DNA from: JAVBNH01 sp031551635
GTDB lineage: Bacteria > Bacillota > Clostridia > Oscillospirales > Acutalibacteraceae
Assembly (NCBI GenBank): GCA_031551635.1
Contig: JAVBNH010000005.1
Span: 1 to 64,000 of the forward strand
Direction: 5' to 3'
Length of the DNA stretch: 64,000 nucleotides
The translations under genes were made by a program, and so were the position numbers. Below the pieces are notes generated by a model. The model saw only the letters and a list, made by a program, of their open reading frames with translations, was not told the DNA's origin and did no database searches. Below, one piece after another: positions 1 through 8,424 of the stretch (positions are counted from its first letter, which is position 1; each line of letters opens with the position of its first letter).

Positions 1-76
1 ACTTTTATTAAACAAATTTGTGGTCAAATATTTAAATTGTTCTTCGGTCTCTGATTTATATCAATAATTATTTATA

Positions 77-153
77 CTACGGGGGGCTGGGCTTCCCACC
101 CCCACAACCCAAGTCTTGTTTTTTGTTGAGCTTTTAGCCCACTAAGGTACTAA
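77..153 (+). repeat. Repeat B copy 1 (76-bp palindromic element), degenerate
   Basis: First of seven copies in the window. It carries a degraded GC-rich hairpin (ggctgggcttcccaccccc), then ACAACCCAAGTCTTG, a T-run, and the conserved end AGCCCACTAAGGTACTAA. Other copies have an 11-bp inverted repeat GTGGGCTTGGC/GCCAAGCCCAC at this end. Upstream (1-76) I see only AT-rich sequence with no gene. Confidence 0.75.
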
Positions 154-166
154 CCACTGATAAAAA

Positions 167-207
167 AAGAGAAAACCGAGGTCTTAGCCCGATTTTCTCT
201 TGTTTTT
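167..207. terminator. Possible intrinsic terminator between repeats B1 and A1
   Basis: AAGAGAAAACCG pairs with CGATTTTCTCTT (one mismatch) around an 11-nt loop, followed by GTTTTTAATATT on the plus strand. It could terminate a plus-strand gene lying left of the window, or act in both directions next to the 3' end of the CotH gene. Confidence 0.5.
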
Positions 208-223
208 AATATTAATTACTATT

Positions 224-357
224 TAGGTAATCACTGATTAATTAAAATTTACTCACTTTTGTATATTCATTGATTTTACAAAGCTTGATATATCAAGCTT
301 TGTAAACGAAAATTTTTGGCTCTGTCTGTGAACGATGATTAAATCATCGTTCACATA
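224..357 (+). repeat. Repeat A copy 1 (about 135-bp MITE-like element)
   Basis: Nearly identical to copies at 4707-4842 (inverted) and 10002-10137. It contains two perfect palindromes: 277-304 (arms TACAAAGCTTGATA) and 328-354 (arms GTGAACGATGATT around one A). The outer ends TAGGTAA... and ...TTCACATA are imperfect inverted repeats. No ORF is present, so if mobile it is non-autonomous. Confidence 0.85.
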
Positions 358-396
358 GAGTGAAGAATTTTTCAGCGCTATTCCAAAAACTGCAGT

Positions 397-3297
397 TTAT
401 GCTATGTTAAAAAGCTTGCGCACAAACTGAACAATTTTGCAAATAAAGCATGCGAAACGACCGAAAACAGTTGAATCGTGATTGTGTTCATCACAACAGC
501 CGCATGTCTTAGCCGGTATTATCTCCCAAACAGCATATAGAGTCATGCTTGCGTTAGCGTTGTAAACATCACCCGGTTGATAAGAGGCTGTTGTCTCGTT
601 ACTTGAGGTTGCCCAGCCTTTAAAAGTATAGCCCGCACGAGCAGGTACCTTGTCTGACAATATCAGTACATCGCTCTCTGATTTTACCTGACTTTCCGGT
701 GCCCCGGTTCCGCCGTTGGCATTATACTCAACCGTAAAAAATTCAGGAATTTTTTCCCAAACAGCATATAATTTAACGCTGGCATTTGAGGTGTAAGAGC
801 CGCCGGAAAGATATAACGCTGAGCTTGCATTGTTTGTCAGCGCCCAGCCTTTAAAGGTATAACCTTCACGTACCGGAACCACGGTTGACAATGTGAGCGC
901 GTTGCTCCCCCGCTTTACCTGGGTCTCTGGTGCGCCTGTTCCGCCATTCGCGTCATACTCTACTGTGTATAATCTGTTTGCTAAAGCCTCAAGCTGTGAA
1001 AGATAGATAACTTGCCTGTTAACAATAAAATTCCTCAGGTCATCCGCGTAATGGTCAAAACGTTCAATCGGATTTGTTGCGGACTGATAAAAACGGCTGT
1101 CCATATCTGTAACAAGGGGACGAATCTTAGCGATAATATCATCCTGCAGAGCTGTGAGCTGCGCGGCGGAATAGTAGTTCTCGAGAACCACCTTCGCTCT
1201 TGCCACAAACTGCGCTACGAATGTTTTATTATTAAACACTAAAAAAATCTTATTGAATTCAGGTGCAATATCATAAGGATTGTACAGAGTCGAGAATCTG
1301 TTGCCGTAAAGCTGATCCGCGCCCGGGTGAGGCGACATATCCATGTCGTGCAAAAGGAAGCGCCACTTGCCGTCCTCATACGGATTGCCTGAATCGGGAT
1401 TTGGAGTGATAGCTCTAAAAAATCTCATATTATTATGAGGCCAGTCAATGCTGTTGAAAAATGTGTTCGCAATCAGGTAATCCATAAAATTTTCTTGGTC
1501 AAAATATTTTTCAAACAGTATCTCGCGAGCATAATCGGAATTCATATCGTGGGTTTTCGCAAATTCTACAACCTCGTCATATAGCGCCGTAACCGTATTA
1601 GTGTTGCCGTCCTCAACCATGTCATAAAAATACTGACCGCCTGAACTGTTAAATGCCCAGCCACGGTCTATGACGGCGGCATTATTCAGAGCTATATTAT
1701 AGCGGGTGCTGATGAATTCGGCATTGCTGGTATGCTCACGCATCAAAGTAAAGCCCCAGTATTCGCCGTTTATAAACATAATCGCAACCTGATAGCCCGC
1801 TGTTCCGACATTCATGCCTGCAGACGCGCTTTGGGCGAATATATCACGCATATGATCCCAGTTGAAGCCGTTACCGGCGTTCCACAAGCGGAAACGGTAC
1901 AATTCATCCAAATCGGAAAATATAGGATAATTTACGACGCCGTTAAGCCCGCCGCGAACAAGACTCACATTGAAGGTACGCTGCGGCATACCGCGAGAGC
2001 CTGTGCCGCCAAGCTGTGTTGAGCCGGGCAGGTTAAAGCGCTCGGTATAAACACCGTCATTCAAATCAAAATATTCATAATTAAAATCACGGCGGTAGGT
2101 TATTTCGTCAAAGGGGTTCGCATGTGAATATACCTCATAAAAATCATCATGACCGGCTGTTATAGATATGATGGGCATATTGTTAAAGCGTTCAGCCGCG
2201 TCCGGGGTGATGATGTAAGATGCGGTAATTGTTTTTGTAACCGCGTTGTTGCCCACATAGCCTTTAAAACGGAAGGAGGTTCCCTGCAGTGTGGTTGTAC
2301 CGGCAAGCGGCGGTGCACCGAATTGCTGAGACAATGAAGTCAGCAGAGAATTTTCCCAGGCGCATGAACGGTCACGCACATCAATTACCTCACCCTGCAT
2401 AAAGCTGCCGGATACCTGATGCGTTGTATTCCCTTTTGTAATATAGCGATCCGCACCCGGAACAGGGTCACTGCCATCAATAGACCAGTAGATAACGGCA
2501 TCTGATTTTGTAGGTACACTTACTGCTAGATTGAACTCCTCACTGTAAACACCGGGCTGAGCGGACAAAACGATTTCATTGTCGTCCAAAATCCACGGCG
2601 CGGGAATGATATCCTCTCCCCATGCGCCGTCGCCGCTGTAACGGGGCTTAACTTCCGCAAGTCTATCATTGTCGATTCCACTTGAGCGGTAATCCAAAGC
2701 TTCAAAATCATGGGCATTGTCGTCATAGTCCGCGAAATTTATACGGCGGCAGGCTTTTTGTTTTGAAATGCCGTCTAAAGCACTTGCGCCCTCCCAATTA
2801 TATACCGCGTTTTTTGAGCCGTTTATGGCTCCCAGCAAATCAACCACTCGAGCAAGGTCAGCCGCATCCAGCTCCGCATTTGCCAGAGCCTGAGTGCCTG
2901 TTACCAATGCGAAATTAAAGCTTTGATTGCTGAAGGTAACATTCCAGTCAATATCATAGTCAGTTATTGTGTAACGGGGAGAACCGCCGAAGCCGGCTCC
3001 TCTGATGAGGAAGGACGCGCGCGCCTTTATAGTGTATCCATCCAGTTCCAGCACATTGTCCCAGTTACCTTTGCCGACGGTATACTGCAGTGAATACCCG
3101 CTGAGGTCTATATCACTGTCTGTCGGGTTATAAAGCTCAACAAAGCCGTGAGAAATCGAACCGCCATTATCAACGGCAGCATAAGCCTGATTGATAATTA
3201 CATGGTTAGGAAGCCCTTCTAATGCTGAAACAGAAAAAACACCAAGCATGCATACAAGCAAGAGGGAAATCATCGCACAAAAAGCAATTTTTTTCAT
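397..3297 (-). CDS. Secreted CotH-kinase protein with lamin-tail and InlB-type repeats
   Basis: About 966 aa. The start is set at the ATG preceded by GAAAGGAAAG; an in-frame TTG-type extension upstream lacks a ribosome site. Order: signal peptide (about 1-24), lamin-tail domain (about 28-165), a chitobiase-C-terminal/Fn3-like segment (about 240-285), a CotH spore-coat-kinase-like domain (about 370-760) with its Asp motif LLHDMDMS near residue 650, two Listeria/InlB B-type repeats (about 776-850 and 854-926, each with DANGGTG or NANGGTG and a YTFKGWA core), and a Cys/His-rich tail CGCCDEHNH followed by a short amphipathic helix. CotH kinases phosphorylate protein Ser residues in spore formers; secreted lamin-tail/CotH fusions are common in Clostridia and their substrates are unknown. 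The tail may be a cell-surface attachment motif (inference). The gene stands alone between repeat A and phage-like genes. Confidence 0.88.
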   Translation of the reverse strand: MKKIAFCAMISLLLVCMLGVFSVSALEGLPNHVIINQAYAAVDNGGSISHGFVELYNPTDSDIDLSGYSLQYTVGKGNWDNVLELDGYTIKARASFLIRGAGFGGSPRYTITDYDIDWNVTFSNQSFNFALVTGTQALANAELDAADLARVVDLLGAINGSKNAVYNWEGASALDGISKQKACRRINFADYDDNAHDFEALDYRSSGIDNDRLAEVKPRYSGDGAWGEDIIPAPWILDDNEIVLSAQPGVYSEEFNLAVSVPTKSDAVIYWSIDGSDPVPGADRYITKGNTTHQVSGSFMQGEVIDVRDRSCAWENSLLTSLSQQFGAPPLAGTTTLQGTSFRFKGYVGNNAVTKTITASYIITPDAAERFNNMPIISITAGHDDFYEVYSHANPFDEITYRRDFNYEYFDLNDGVYTERFNLPGSTQLGGTGSRGMPQRTFNVSLVRGGLNGVVNYPIFSDLDELYRFRLWNAGNGFNWDHMRDIFAQSASAGMNVGTAGYQVAIMFINGEYWGFTLMREHTSNAEFISTRYNIALNNAAVIDRGWAFNSSGGQYFYDMVEDGNTNTVTALYDEVVEFAKTHDMNSDYAREILFEKYFDQENFMDYLIANTFFNSIDWPHNNMRFFRAITPNPDSGNPYEDGKWRFLLHDMDMSPHPGADQLYGNRFSTLYNPYDIAPEFNKIFLVFNNKTFVAQFVARAKVVLENYYSAAQLTALQDDIIAKIRPLVTDMDSRFYQSATNPIERFDHYADDLRNFIVNRQVIYLSQLEALANRLYTVEYDANGGTGAPETQVKRGSNALTLSTVVPVREGYTFKGWALTNNASSALYLSGGSYTSNASVKLYAVWEKIPEFFTVEYNANGGTGAPESQVKSESDVLILSDKVPARAGYTFKGWATSSNETTASYQPGDVYNANASMTLYAVWEIIPAKTCGCCDEHNHDSTVFGRFACFICKIVQFVRKLFNIA

Positions 3298-3382
3298 AAT
3301 CTTTCCTTTCTTCAAAAGCAAAATAAATCAAAGCCTGTCCAAAATTGTTACAAACTTTGATGGGTACAATAACACCAAACTC

Positions 3383-3411
3383 AGTATATATGATTCTTTA
3401 TAAAATTTCAA
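3383..3411 (-). promoter_or_regulatory. Sigma-A promoter for the CotH gene
   Basis: On the minus strand TTGAAA, a 17-bp spacer, then TATACT, about 85 bp before the start codon. The rest of 3412-3606 is AT-rich with no gene; it contains an imperfect palindrome around TTGATATATCAA (3545-3560), a core also present in repeat A. Confidence 0.7.
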
Positions 3412-3606
3412 CTGTTTTTTAATAATATTTTGTGCTGTAATTGTAAAAAACGACAAACAAGAAGCTATTTAAATAAAAAAGCAATTATAATAATAAAAAA
3501 AGACATCCATACCACTTTTTCCTTCTACTATACAAATAGCATTTGTTGATATATCAAATGTTATAAATGTTGAGAATTACCTCTAAATATGCTTAACACA
3601 ACACTT

Positions 3607-4119
3607 TCACATTCTCAACCCCCTCTCGGCGCAAAAAATATCTCTCGCCTCCTTGAGCAGGCGGTAGACCTGCCTGTCCGAACAGGGGATAAGCAAAGAG
3701 ACATATGTAACTCGATTTATTATATCCCCGCGGCTAAGCTTATATTTCGCATCGGAAAAATAAACACAGTCAATTACCTTTTTAAGCTCAGCAGCCCGCT
3801 TACTTTTTTCGGCAATCTCCAGCGTCCGCTCAACCGCTAGTATGTCAAGCAGCTTCGCTTCCATATTTATCAGCGCGTTTTCGGCATTAATAACAGCCTG
3901 TTCAGTAGGCTTCGAAATACCGCCCTTTATACCAAGCAGGTCATTTTTGCTTTTTTCATAAGCGCTCTCATAAACCGCTTGCTTCAGCTCCTCATAAGAA
4001 GGCTTGCCGCAGCGGGCGTAAAAACGAAATGCCGCTGTGGCATAATCTCTTGTAAAGTCCGAATCATATTTGTTTTCATCGTAAAGCTGCTTGATAATCT
4101 CAAAATTTTCCAAAATCAA
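3607..4119 (-). CDS. Phage-like small HTH protein, function unknown
   Basis: 170 aa. Initiates at a TTG preceded by AAAGGAATGG at good spacing. The protein is charged and helical; its C-terminus (roughly 120-165, including CSDRQVYRLLKEARD) resembles the terminal helix-turn-helix of phage late-transcription activators of the ArpU/RinA type (inference, weak). It lies 11 bp downstream of the 142-aa gene on the same strand, so the two are probably co-transcribed. The neighbours are not phage genes, so this pair looks like a stranded phage remnant between inverted copies of repeats A and B. No catalytic motif is visible. Confidence 0.6.
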   Translation of the reverse strand: MILENFEIIKQLYDENKYDSDFTRDYATAAFRFYARCGKPSYEELKQAVYESAYEKSKNDLLGIKGGISKPTEQAVINAENALINMEAKLLDILAVERTLEIAEKSKRAAELKKVIDCVYFSDAKYKLSRGDIINRVTYVSLLIPCSDRQVYRLLKEARDIFCAERGLRM

Positions 4120-4130
4120 TAACCATTCCT

Positions 4131-4559
4131 TTATTCAAAATCACACAAGCTAAAAAGCGCCGCCGAAGCCTTCATCAATGCCTCAAAATGCTCGTTTCGC
4201 TTCAGCCTGTTTTTGTATTCGCTTTCTTGAATCCGCCTGACGGGAATAAAATAACTGTCCCAGCCGTAAACCGAAAAACCGCCCGGAGCCTCAACAAGAA
4301 AACCTGCTTTTTCACCAGGAGCGGTATAACAAAGAGCCTCAATAAGCTTCTTCGATGACTTTTTCCAGCGCATTTTGTCAGCTATCAAGCCAATTTCATG
4401 CTCGGCAAAAAAACCGTTTTCCCGGTTTTCCGACAGCCAGCAAAAAAGCCTGAACAGCTTCCCAACAAGCAAATCCGAATCAATATTAAGCATATCCGCG
4501 CAGGCAGTAGTTTTAGCCATATCCGAAAGCGCGGCGCATTCATCAGAAAAGATAACCAT
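4131..4559 (-). CDS. Phage replisome-organizer-like small protein
   Basis: 142 aa, ATG preceded by GGAAAGG. Residues about 28-85 read as a winged-helix module in which KLFRLFCWLSENRENGFF and a later IADKMRW are followed by a helix and GFL, a pattern typical of the N-terminus of phage replication organizer (DnaD-like) proteins. The length is short and no ATPase or DnaD C-terminal motif is seen. First gene of a likely two-gene unit. Repeat B copy 2 lies about 75 bp upstream, so the native promoter may have been separated or replaced. Confidence 0.55.
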   Translation of the reverse strand: MVIFSDECAALSDMAKTTACADMLNIDSDLLVGKLFRLFCWLSENRENGFFAEHEIGLIADKMRWKKSSKKLIEALCYTAPGEKAGFLVEAPGGFSVYGWDSYFIPVRRIQESEYKNRLKRNEHFEALMKASAALFSLCDFE

Positions 4560-4632
4560 ATTTCAGCCTTTCCGAAAAAAGTAATTGAATAAACACATAA
4601 TATAATATGCGAATATTGAGCAACTGATAATC

Positions 4633-4709
4633 TTAGTACCTTAATAGGCTGAAAACTCAATAAAAAGCAAGACTTGTGTTGTGGGCTTAGCAAGCCAAAC
4701 CCAAATTAG
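4633..4709 (-). repeat. Repeat B copy 2, abutting repeat A copy 2
   Basis: TTAGTACCTTAATAGGCTGA at the left, then the T/A tract and the hairpin GTGGGCTTAGCAAGCCAAACCC, ending in TTAG. The last bases are shared with the first bases of the adjacent A element. The minus-strand reading frame through it (about 100 aa) is a by-product of the repeat. Confidence 0.85.
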
Positions 4710-4842
4710 GTGAACGATGATTAAATCATCGTTCACAGACAGAGCCAAAAGTTTTCGTTTACAAAGCTTGATATATCAAGCTTTGTAAAATCAATGAATA
4801 TACAAAAGTGAGTAAATTTCAATTAATCAGTGGTTACTTAGT
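4707..4842 (-). repeat. Repeat A copy 2, inverted relative to copy 1
   Basis: Same two palindromes as copy 1 in reverse orientation: the GTGAACGATGATT palindrome first, then the TACAAAGCTTGATA palindrome. Ends TTAGGTGAAC and GTTACTTAG. Together with copy 1 it forms inverted repeats around a 4.3-kb segment. Confidence 0.88.
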
Positions 4843-4865
4843 AGAAAAGATTTTAAAGCTGAGTA

Positions 4866-5048
4866 TTAATTTTCATCAAAACAGTCTACGCACCAGTCCT
4901 CAAAGTATTCACCGCCTGTTTTGCATTTTTTCCATTCCGCCTGCTTTCTTTGCAGTAATGCTTCATAGTAATCCTCAACCGCCGGAAGCTCCGCGCCGCA
5001 AATATCGCAGCTTATTATGTACATTTTTCCGCGTTTTTCAAAGCTCAT
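4866..5048 (-). CDS. Small protein with paired CxxC motifs
   Basis: About 60 aa from the ATG preceded by ACGGTGAAAATT; a longer reading frame continues upstream to about position 5222 but would run through the nagA terminator, so it was not used. Two Cys pairs, CDIC and CVDC, separated by about 35 residues, could form a treble-clef or ribbon Zn site. No family recognised. It follows nagA on the same strand but behind a terminator, and repeat A copy 2 lies 23 bp beyond its stop. Confidence 0.5.
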   Translation of the reverse strand: MSFEKRGKMYIISCDICGAELPAVEDYYEALLQRKQAEWKKCKTGGEYFEDWCVDCFDEN

Positions 5049-5140
5049 AATTTTCACCGTTATCATTAAATCAGAATCATCTTTGTTAAAAATATATATC
5101 ATTAAGTCAATCACATACTGCACCCTAAGGTATTTCACTG

Positions 5141-5174
5141 CAAAAAGAAAAAGCCCCGAAAAAATCGGGACTTT
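5141..5174 (-). terminator. Intrinsic terminator after nagA
   Basis: Read on the minus strand: AAAGTCCCGA, loop of T, then TCGGGGCTTT followed by TTCTTTTTG. It lies about 25 bp past the nagA stop codon and ends the oxidoreductase-nagA unit. Confidence 0.8.
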
Positions 5175-5199
5175 AATGTAGTATTTATTAAATATAGAC

Positions 5200-6333
5200 T
5201 TATATAACCGTTCTTCCTGCAATTATTGTCGTTTTCACATTAAAACCAGTGTCAAAAAGGACAAAATCAGCGTCTTTCCCTTCACAAATCGAACCCTTTT
5301 TATCAGCCAAACCGATAGCTCTCGCGGGATTCAGGCTGGCACAGCGAACCGCTTCGGGCAAGGTTACCGCAGCGTTTTCATAGAAATTTTTAACCGCCCT
5401 GTTCAGAGTCAACACGCTTCCGGCAATCGTGCCGTCCTCAAGCGTGCATTTTATTCCATTGAGATTAACCGTCAGTCCGCCCAGGTCATATACGCCGTCA
5501 GAAAGCCCCGCAGCCCTTATGCTGTCAGTAATCAGGCAGAGCCTGTCCTTCTTGAGAGCATAGACAATTCTATAAATTGCAGGGTGAATGTGGAAATTGT
5601 CGCATATCATTTCAGCGGTGACAGAGCTGTTAAAACAGGCTGATACAACACCCGGTTCACGGTGAGTTAATGCGGTCATCGCATTAAAAAGATGAGTGAT
5701 ATGCCCGGCACCCGCCTCAATCGCTCCCAGAGCCTGCTCGTAAGTCGCGGCGGTGTGTGCCAGAGAAATCAGTATATCGGATTTTTGTTTTATTTCTCTA
5801 ATTACACTATAGTTCTCGTCCATTTCAGGCGCGAGAGCAATAATCTTAATGACATCCTTGTTTTCGATAACCCATGAAGCATCAGGCTTTTGAATATGTG
5901 CGGCGTTCTGAGCGCCTTTTTTTGACGAATTTATAAAAGGACCCTCTGCGTGCAGACCGAGAACAGCACTGCCGTCCCAATGTCTGCTCTCTTCCATGAG
6001 ACCTCTGATAACACAAGCCGCTTCAATGATTTTCTCCTTCGGCAGAGTGAGTGTAGTCGGCAAAAAGCCTGTAACACCGCCGCGAAGGAGTCCCTCAGCC
6101 ATCTTTTTGATTCCGGCGGCGTCAGCATCCGAGGAATCCTCACCGCAGCAGCCGTGAATGTGAATATCAATAAATCCGGGAGAGAGATAAAGACCATGAG
6201 CGTCAATAAGCTCGCAGCCGTCAGGGATTTTGCCCTCATCAATTACGGCTTCAATTTTATCTGTGAACAGCACCGCTTTTTTCTCTATTAATTCATTCTC
6301 AGTAATAATAACCGAGTTTTTAATTACGCGCAT
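5200..6333 (-). CDS. nagA: N-acetylglucosamine-6-phosphate deacetylase
   Basis: 377 aa, full length for the family. Hydrolyses GlcNAc-6-phosphate to glucosamine-6-phosphate and acetate in the cytoplasm, feeding amino sugars into glycolysis or wall synthesis. Visible: the amidohydrolase metal motif IDIHIHGCCGED near residue 55, HAEGPF near 128 (metal Glu), SLAHTAATY (His), THLFNAM, and LITDSIRAAG with the catalytic Asp. ATG start preceded by AAAGGAATG. It lies 34 bp downstream of the Gfo/Idh/MocA oxidoreductase on the same strand, so the two are probably one operon. No nagB is seen in the window. Confidence 0.95.
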   Translation of the reverse strand: MRVIKNSVIITENELIEKKAVLFTDKIEAVIDEGKIPDGCELIDAHGLYLSPGFIDIHIHGCCGEDSSDADAAGIKKMAEGLLRGGVTGFLPTTLTLPKEKIIEAACVIRGLMEESRHWDGSAVLGLHAEGPFINSSKKGAQNAAHIQKPDASWVIENKDVIKIIALAPEMDENYSVIREIKQKSDILISLAHTAATYEQALGAIEAGAGHITHLFNAMTALTHREPGVVSACFNSSVTAEMICDNFHIHPAIYRIVYALKKDRLCLITDSIRAAGLSDGVYDLGGLTVNLNGIKCTLEDGTIAGSVLTLNRAVKNFYENAAVTLPEAVRCASLNPARAIGLADKKGSICEGKDADFVLFDTGFNVKTTIIAGRTVI

Positions 6334-6367
6334 ATAACAGTCATTCCTTTCATTCAGACATTTTCAA

Positions 6368-7540
6368 TCACATTATTGTATTTGGATAAGTCGCAACTCC
6401 GTTTTCATCCGGGAAAGGCGACAGCGAATCCACTTCATATATTTTACGCTCTTCCTCAAGCGAAAAATCCGGAATCAGAAACTCTCTGCCACGATCCAAT
6501 GCGCTTCGCCAGCCAAGAATGCCCACTGCTGACATCGCACACGCGCGGTAAACGTCAAAATACGGTTTTCTTTTTTCTAACAAGCACTTAAGAAACTCCA
6601 GTGTAACGAAATAATCGCCGCCGCCGTGACCGCATTGCCTGGCTTCTTTAACATCGCTGCCGAAATCCGCCAGAACAATTTTTTTTGCCTTTTCACCTGC
6701 GGGAACCGACCAATCGTTATAGACCGTGCGAACCAACTCCTCATTATCACGGCTCATTTCAACTCCGCCGTTCTTGCAGCATAAGCGGTACCAAGTGCCG
6801 TGAGGTCCGTATTTTGCCCAGCCGGTAATCTTGAAAAGAGCGCCGCAGTCCATTTCACAAAGCATAATTGTCGCGGCGTCCTTGCGGATTTCGTCCTCGT
6901 ACTCCCACTCATTATTTTTCGCGAAAACGCATTTGCCGTTGACCGTCGTCGGCATTGAATCTGTCATATACATAAGCGGAGCTAGCGAATGCGTCAGATA
7001 ATAGCTCGTCGGCATAAGCGCTCGCCAGTGATTTTTATTCGGGGTATAGCTTCTGTATGACTCGAGTGACATAGGATGAACGTACTCACCGTCGGCGTAT
7101 AAAACTTCTCCGAGTGTACCACTTCTATATACATCGCGCATCTCCATAGCGCCTTTATAATAGGGATAATTCTCCGCAAGCATATAAGCGACACCGCTTT
7201 TTTCATATGCGCGGCAAAGCTCAACGCATTCCTTCATAGTCACCGCCGCCGTAGTTTCACTGAAAACACTGATACCGTGCTCCATGGCTTTTACGGCAAA
7301 GGGCGCATGCTGAGAAAAATAATTAGTCAGCACAACAGCGTCAATACCGCTGTGTAAAAGCTCATCGAAATCCGTAAAAAACCGCGCATCCTCGTTGCAA
7401 TATTCCTTGATGGCATTATATGTGCTTTCGTCCCTGTCACAGACGGCTACAACCTCTGCAAGTCCTGTCAGCTTTGCCGCCTTTGCATATGACACACCGC
7501 GTCTGCAGCCGAAAATCCCAAGCTTTATTTTCTCTTGCAT
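6368..7540 (-). CDS. Gfo/Idh/MocA-family NAD(P)-dependent oxidoreductase
   Basis: About 390 aa. N-terminal Rossmann fold with IKLGIFGCRRG and the following VVAVCDRD; the region with FSETTAAVTM matches the Gfo/Idh E-K(P) site, although the usual EKP lysine motif reads SETTA here. C-terminal GFO_IDH_MocA alpha/beta domain. The chosen ATG lies 13 nt after AGGAAGGG; a TTG four codons earlier is too close to that site. These enzymes oxidise or epimerise sugars and inositols, or act as retaining NAD-dependent glycosidases (GH109-like); next to nagA, an N-acetylhexosamine derivative is a plausible substrate (inference). It is the first gene of the operon. Confidence 0.88.
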   Translation of the reverse strand: MQEKIKLGIFGCRRGVSYAKAAKLTGLAEVVAVCDRDESTYNAIKEYCNEDARFFTDFDELLHSGIDAVVLTNYFSQHAPFAVKAMEHGISVFSETTAAVTMKECVELCRAYEKSGVAYMLAENYPYYKGAMEMRDVYRSGTLGEVLYADGEYVHPMSLESYRSYTPNKNHWRALMPTSYYLTHSLAPLMYMTDSMPTTVNGKCVFAKNNEWEYEDEIRKDAATIMLCEMDCGALFKITGWAKYGPHGTWYRLCCKNGGVEMSRDNEELVRTVYNDWSVPAGEKAKKIVLADFGSDVKEARQCGHGGGDYFVTLEFLKCLLEKRKPYFDVYRACAMSAVGILGWRSALDRGREFLIPDFSLEEERKIYEVDSLSPFPDENGVATYPNTIM

Positions 7541-7670
7541 AATAAAGGTCAAACCCTTCCTATGAAGTAAATCTTACTTAATTATTAGTCTCTAATAAAA
7601 AATCTATAAAACTAATAATAGTATAAAAAGCCAAAAATCTCAAGCATTTGTGAGAAAAAAAACGAAATCA

Positions 7671-7699
7671 TTGCAATTTTTTTACATATATATTATAAT
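7671..7699 (+). promoter_or_regulatory. Sigma-A promoter for the cyclophilin lipoprotein gene
   Basis: TTGCAA, 17-bp spacer, TATAAT, 35 bp before the ATG. The same 193-bp gap must also hold the divergent promoter of the oxidoreductase-nagA unit, which I could not place confidently. Confidence 0.75.
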
Positions 7700-7733
7700 A
7701 TAACTCATAAAAAACGAAAGGATTTCATAATAA

Positions 7734-8414
7734 ATGAAAAAGATTTCAAAAATTTCAGCCCTGCTTCTTGCTGTTTCCATGATTTTTCTGTGTTCCTGCT
7801 CCAATGCTAACGAGGTTGAAACAACTGCCTCGGCGACAACAAAATCTGCCACAAGCGCACAGTCAGTCGACTACCACAAGGACACAAATCCTGTCGCGAC
7901 CATTACAATGGAAGACGGCAAGGTCATAAAAATCGAGCTTTATCCTGAGATTGCGCCCAATACCGTAAACAACTTCATTTCTCTCGCCGGCAAAGGCTTT
8001 TATGACGGTCTTGTTTTTCACAGGGCAATAGCGAACACTATTATTCAAGGCGGGGACCCTAAAGGAAACGGTACCGGCGGACCGGGCTATACCATCAAGG
8101 GTGAGATGACAGTCAATGGCTTTACAAATAACCTTAAGCACACAAGAGGCGTAATTTCTATGGCTCGCTCCAACAGCTATGACTCTGCGGGCAGCCAGTT
8201 TTTCCTCGTTAACGCAAGCAGCGTCGCTTCATGGGACAAAAATTATTGCGCTTTCGGAATGATAATTGAGGGTATTGAAAATGTGGATACCTATTCAAAG
8301 CTTCCTGTCACAGACACTGAAAGCGGCACAATAAAACAACAGCCTAAGATGAAATCCGTTACGGTTGACACAAAAGGCGTGATCTATGATGAGCCTGTCA
8401 CAATCGTTAAATAA
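7734..8414 (+). CDS. Lipoprotein cyclophilin-type peptidyl-prolyl isomerase
   Basis: 226 aa. Lipoprotein signal with lipobox FLCSCS (Cys about 23), then a Thr/Ser/Ala-rich linker and a cyclophilin domain from about residue 55. Cyclophilin landmarks: FYDGLVFHRAI, IIQGGDPKGNGTGGPGY, MARSNSYDSAGSQFFL and a Trp in VASWDKNYCAFG. Catalyses cis-trans isomerisation of prolyl bonds, acting on the outer face of the membrane in protein folding. Preceded by GAAAGGA and a strong promoter. The downstream reductase starts 10 bp after its stop. Confidence 0.94.
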   Translation: MKKISKISALLLAVSMIFLCSCSNANEVETTASATTKSATSAQSVDYHKDTNPVATITMEDGKVIKIELYPEIAPNTVNNFISLAGKGFYDGLVFHRAIANTIIQGGDPKGNGTGGPGYTIKGEMTVNGFTNNLKHTRGVISMARSNSYDSAGSQFFLVNASSVASWDKNYCAFGMIIEGIENVDTYSKLPVTDTESGTIKQQPKMKSVTVDTKGVIYDEPVTIVK

Positions 8415-8424
8415 ATATGCTAAT

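Noticed and set aside
4385..4693. 102-codon minus-strand reading frame
   Set aside because: Its first part is repeat B sequence and the rest is out of frame with the phage-like gene; no ribosome site.
4866..5222. 118-codon version of the small Cys-motif protein
   Set aside because: The upstream half crosses the nagA terminator and overlaps the nagA 3' end; a good start with a ribosome site exists at 5048.
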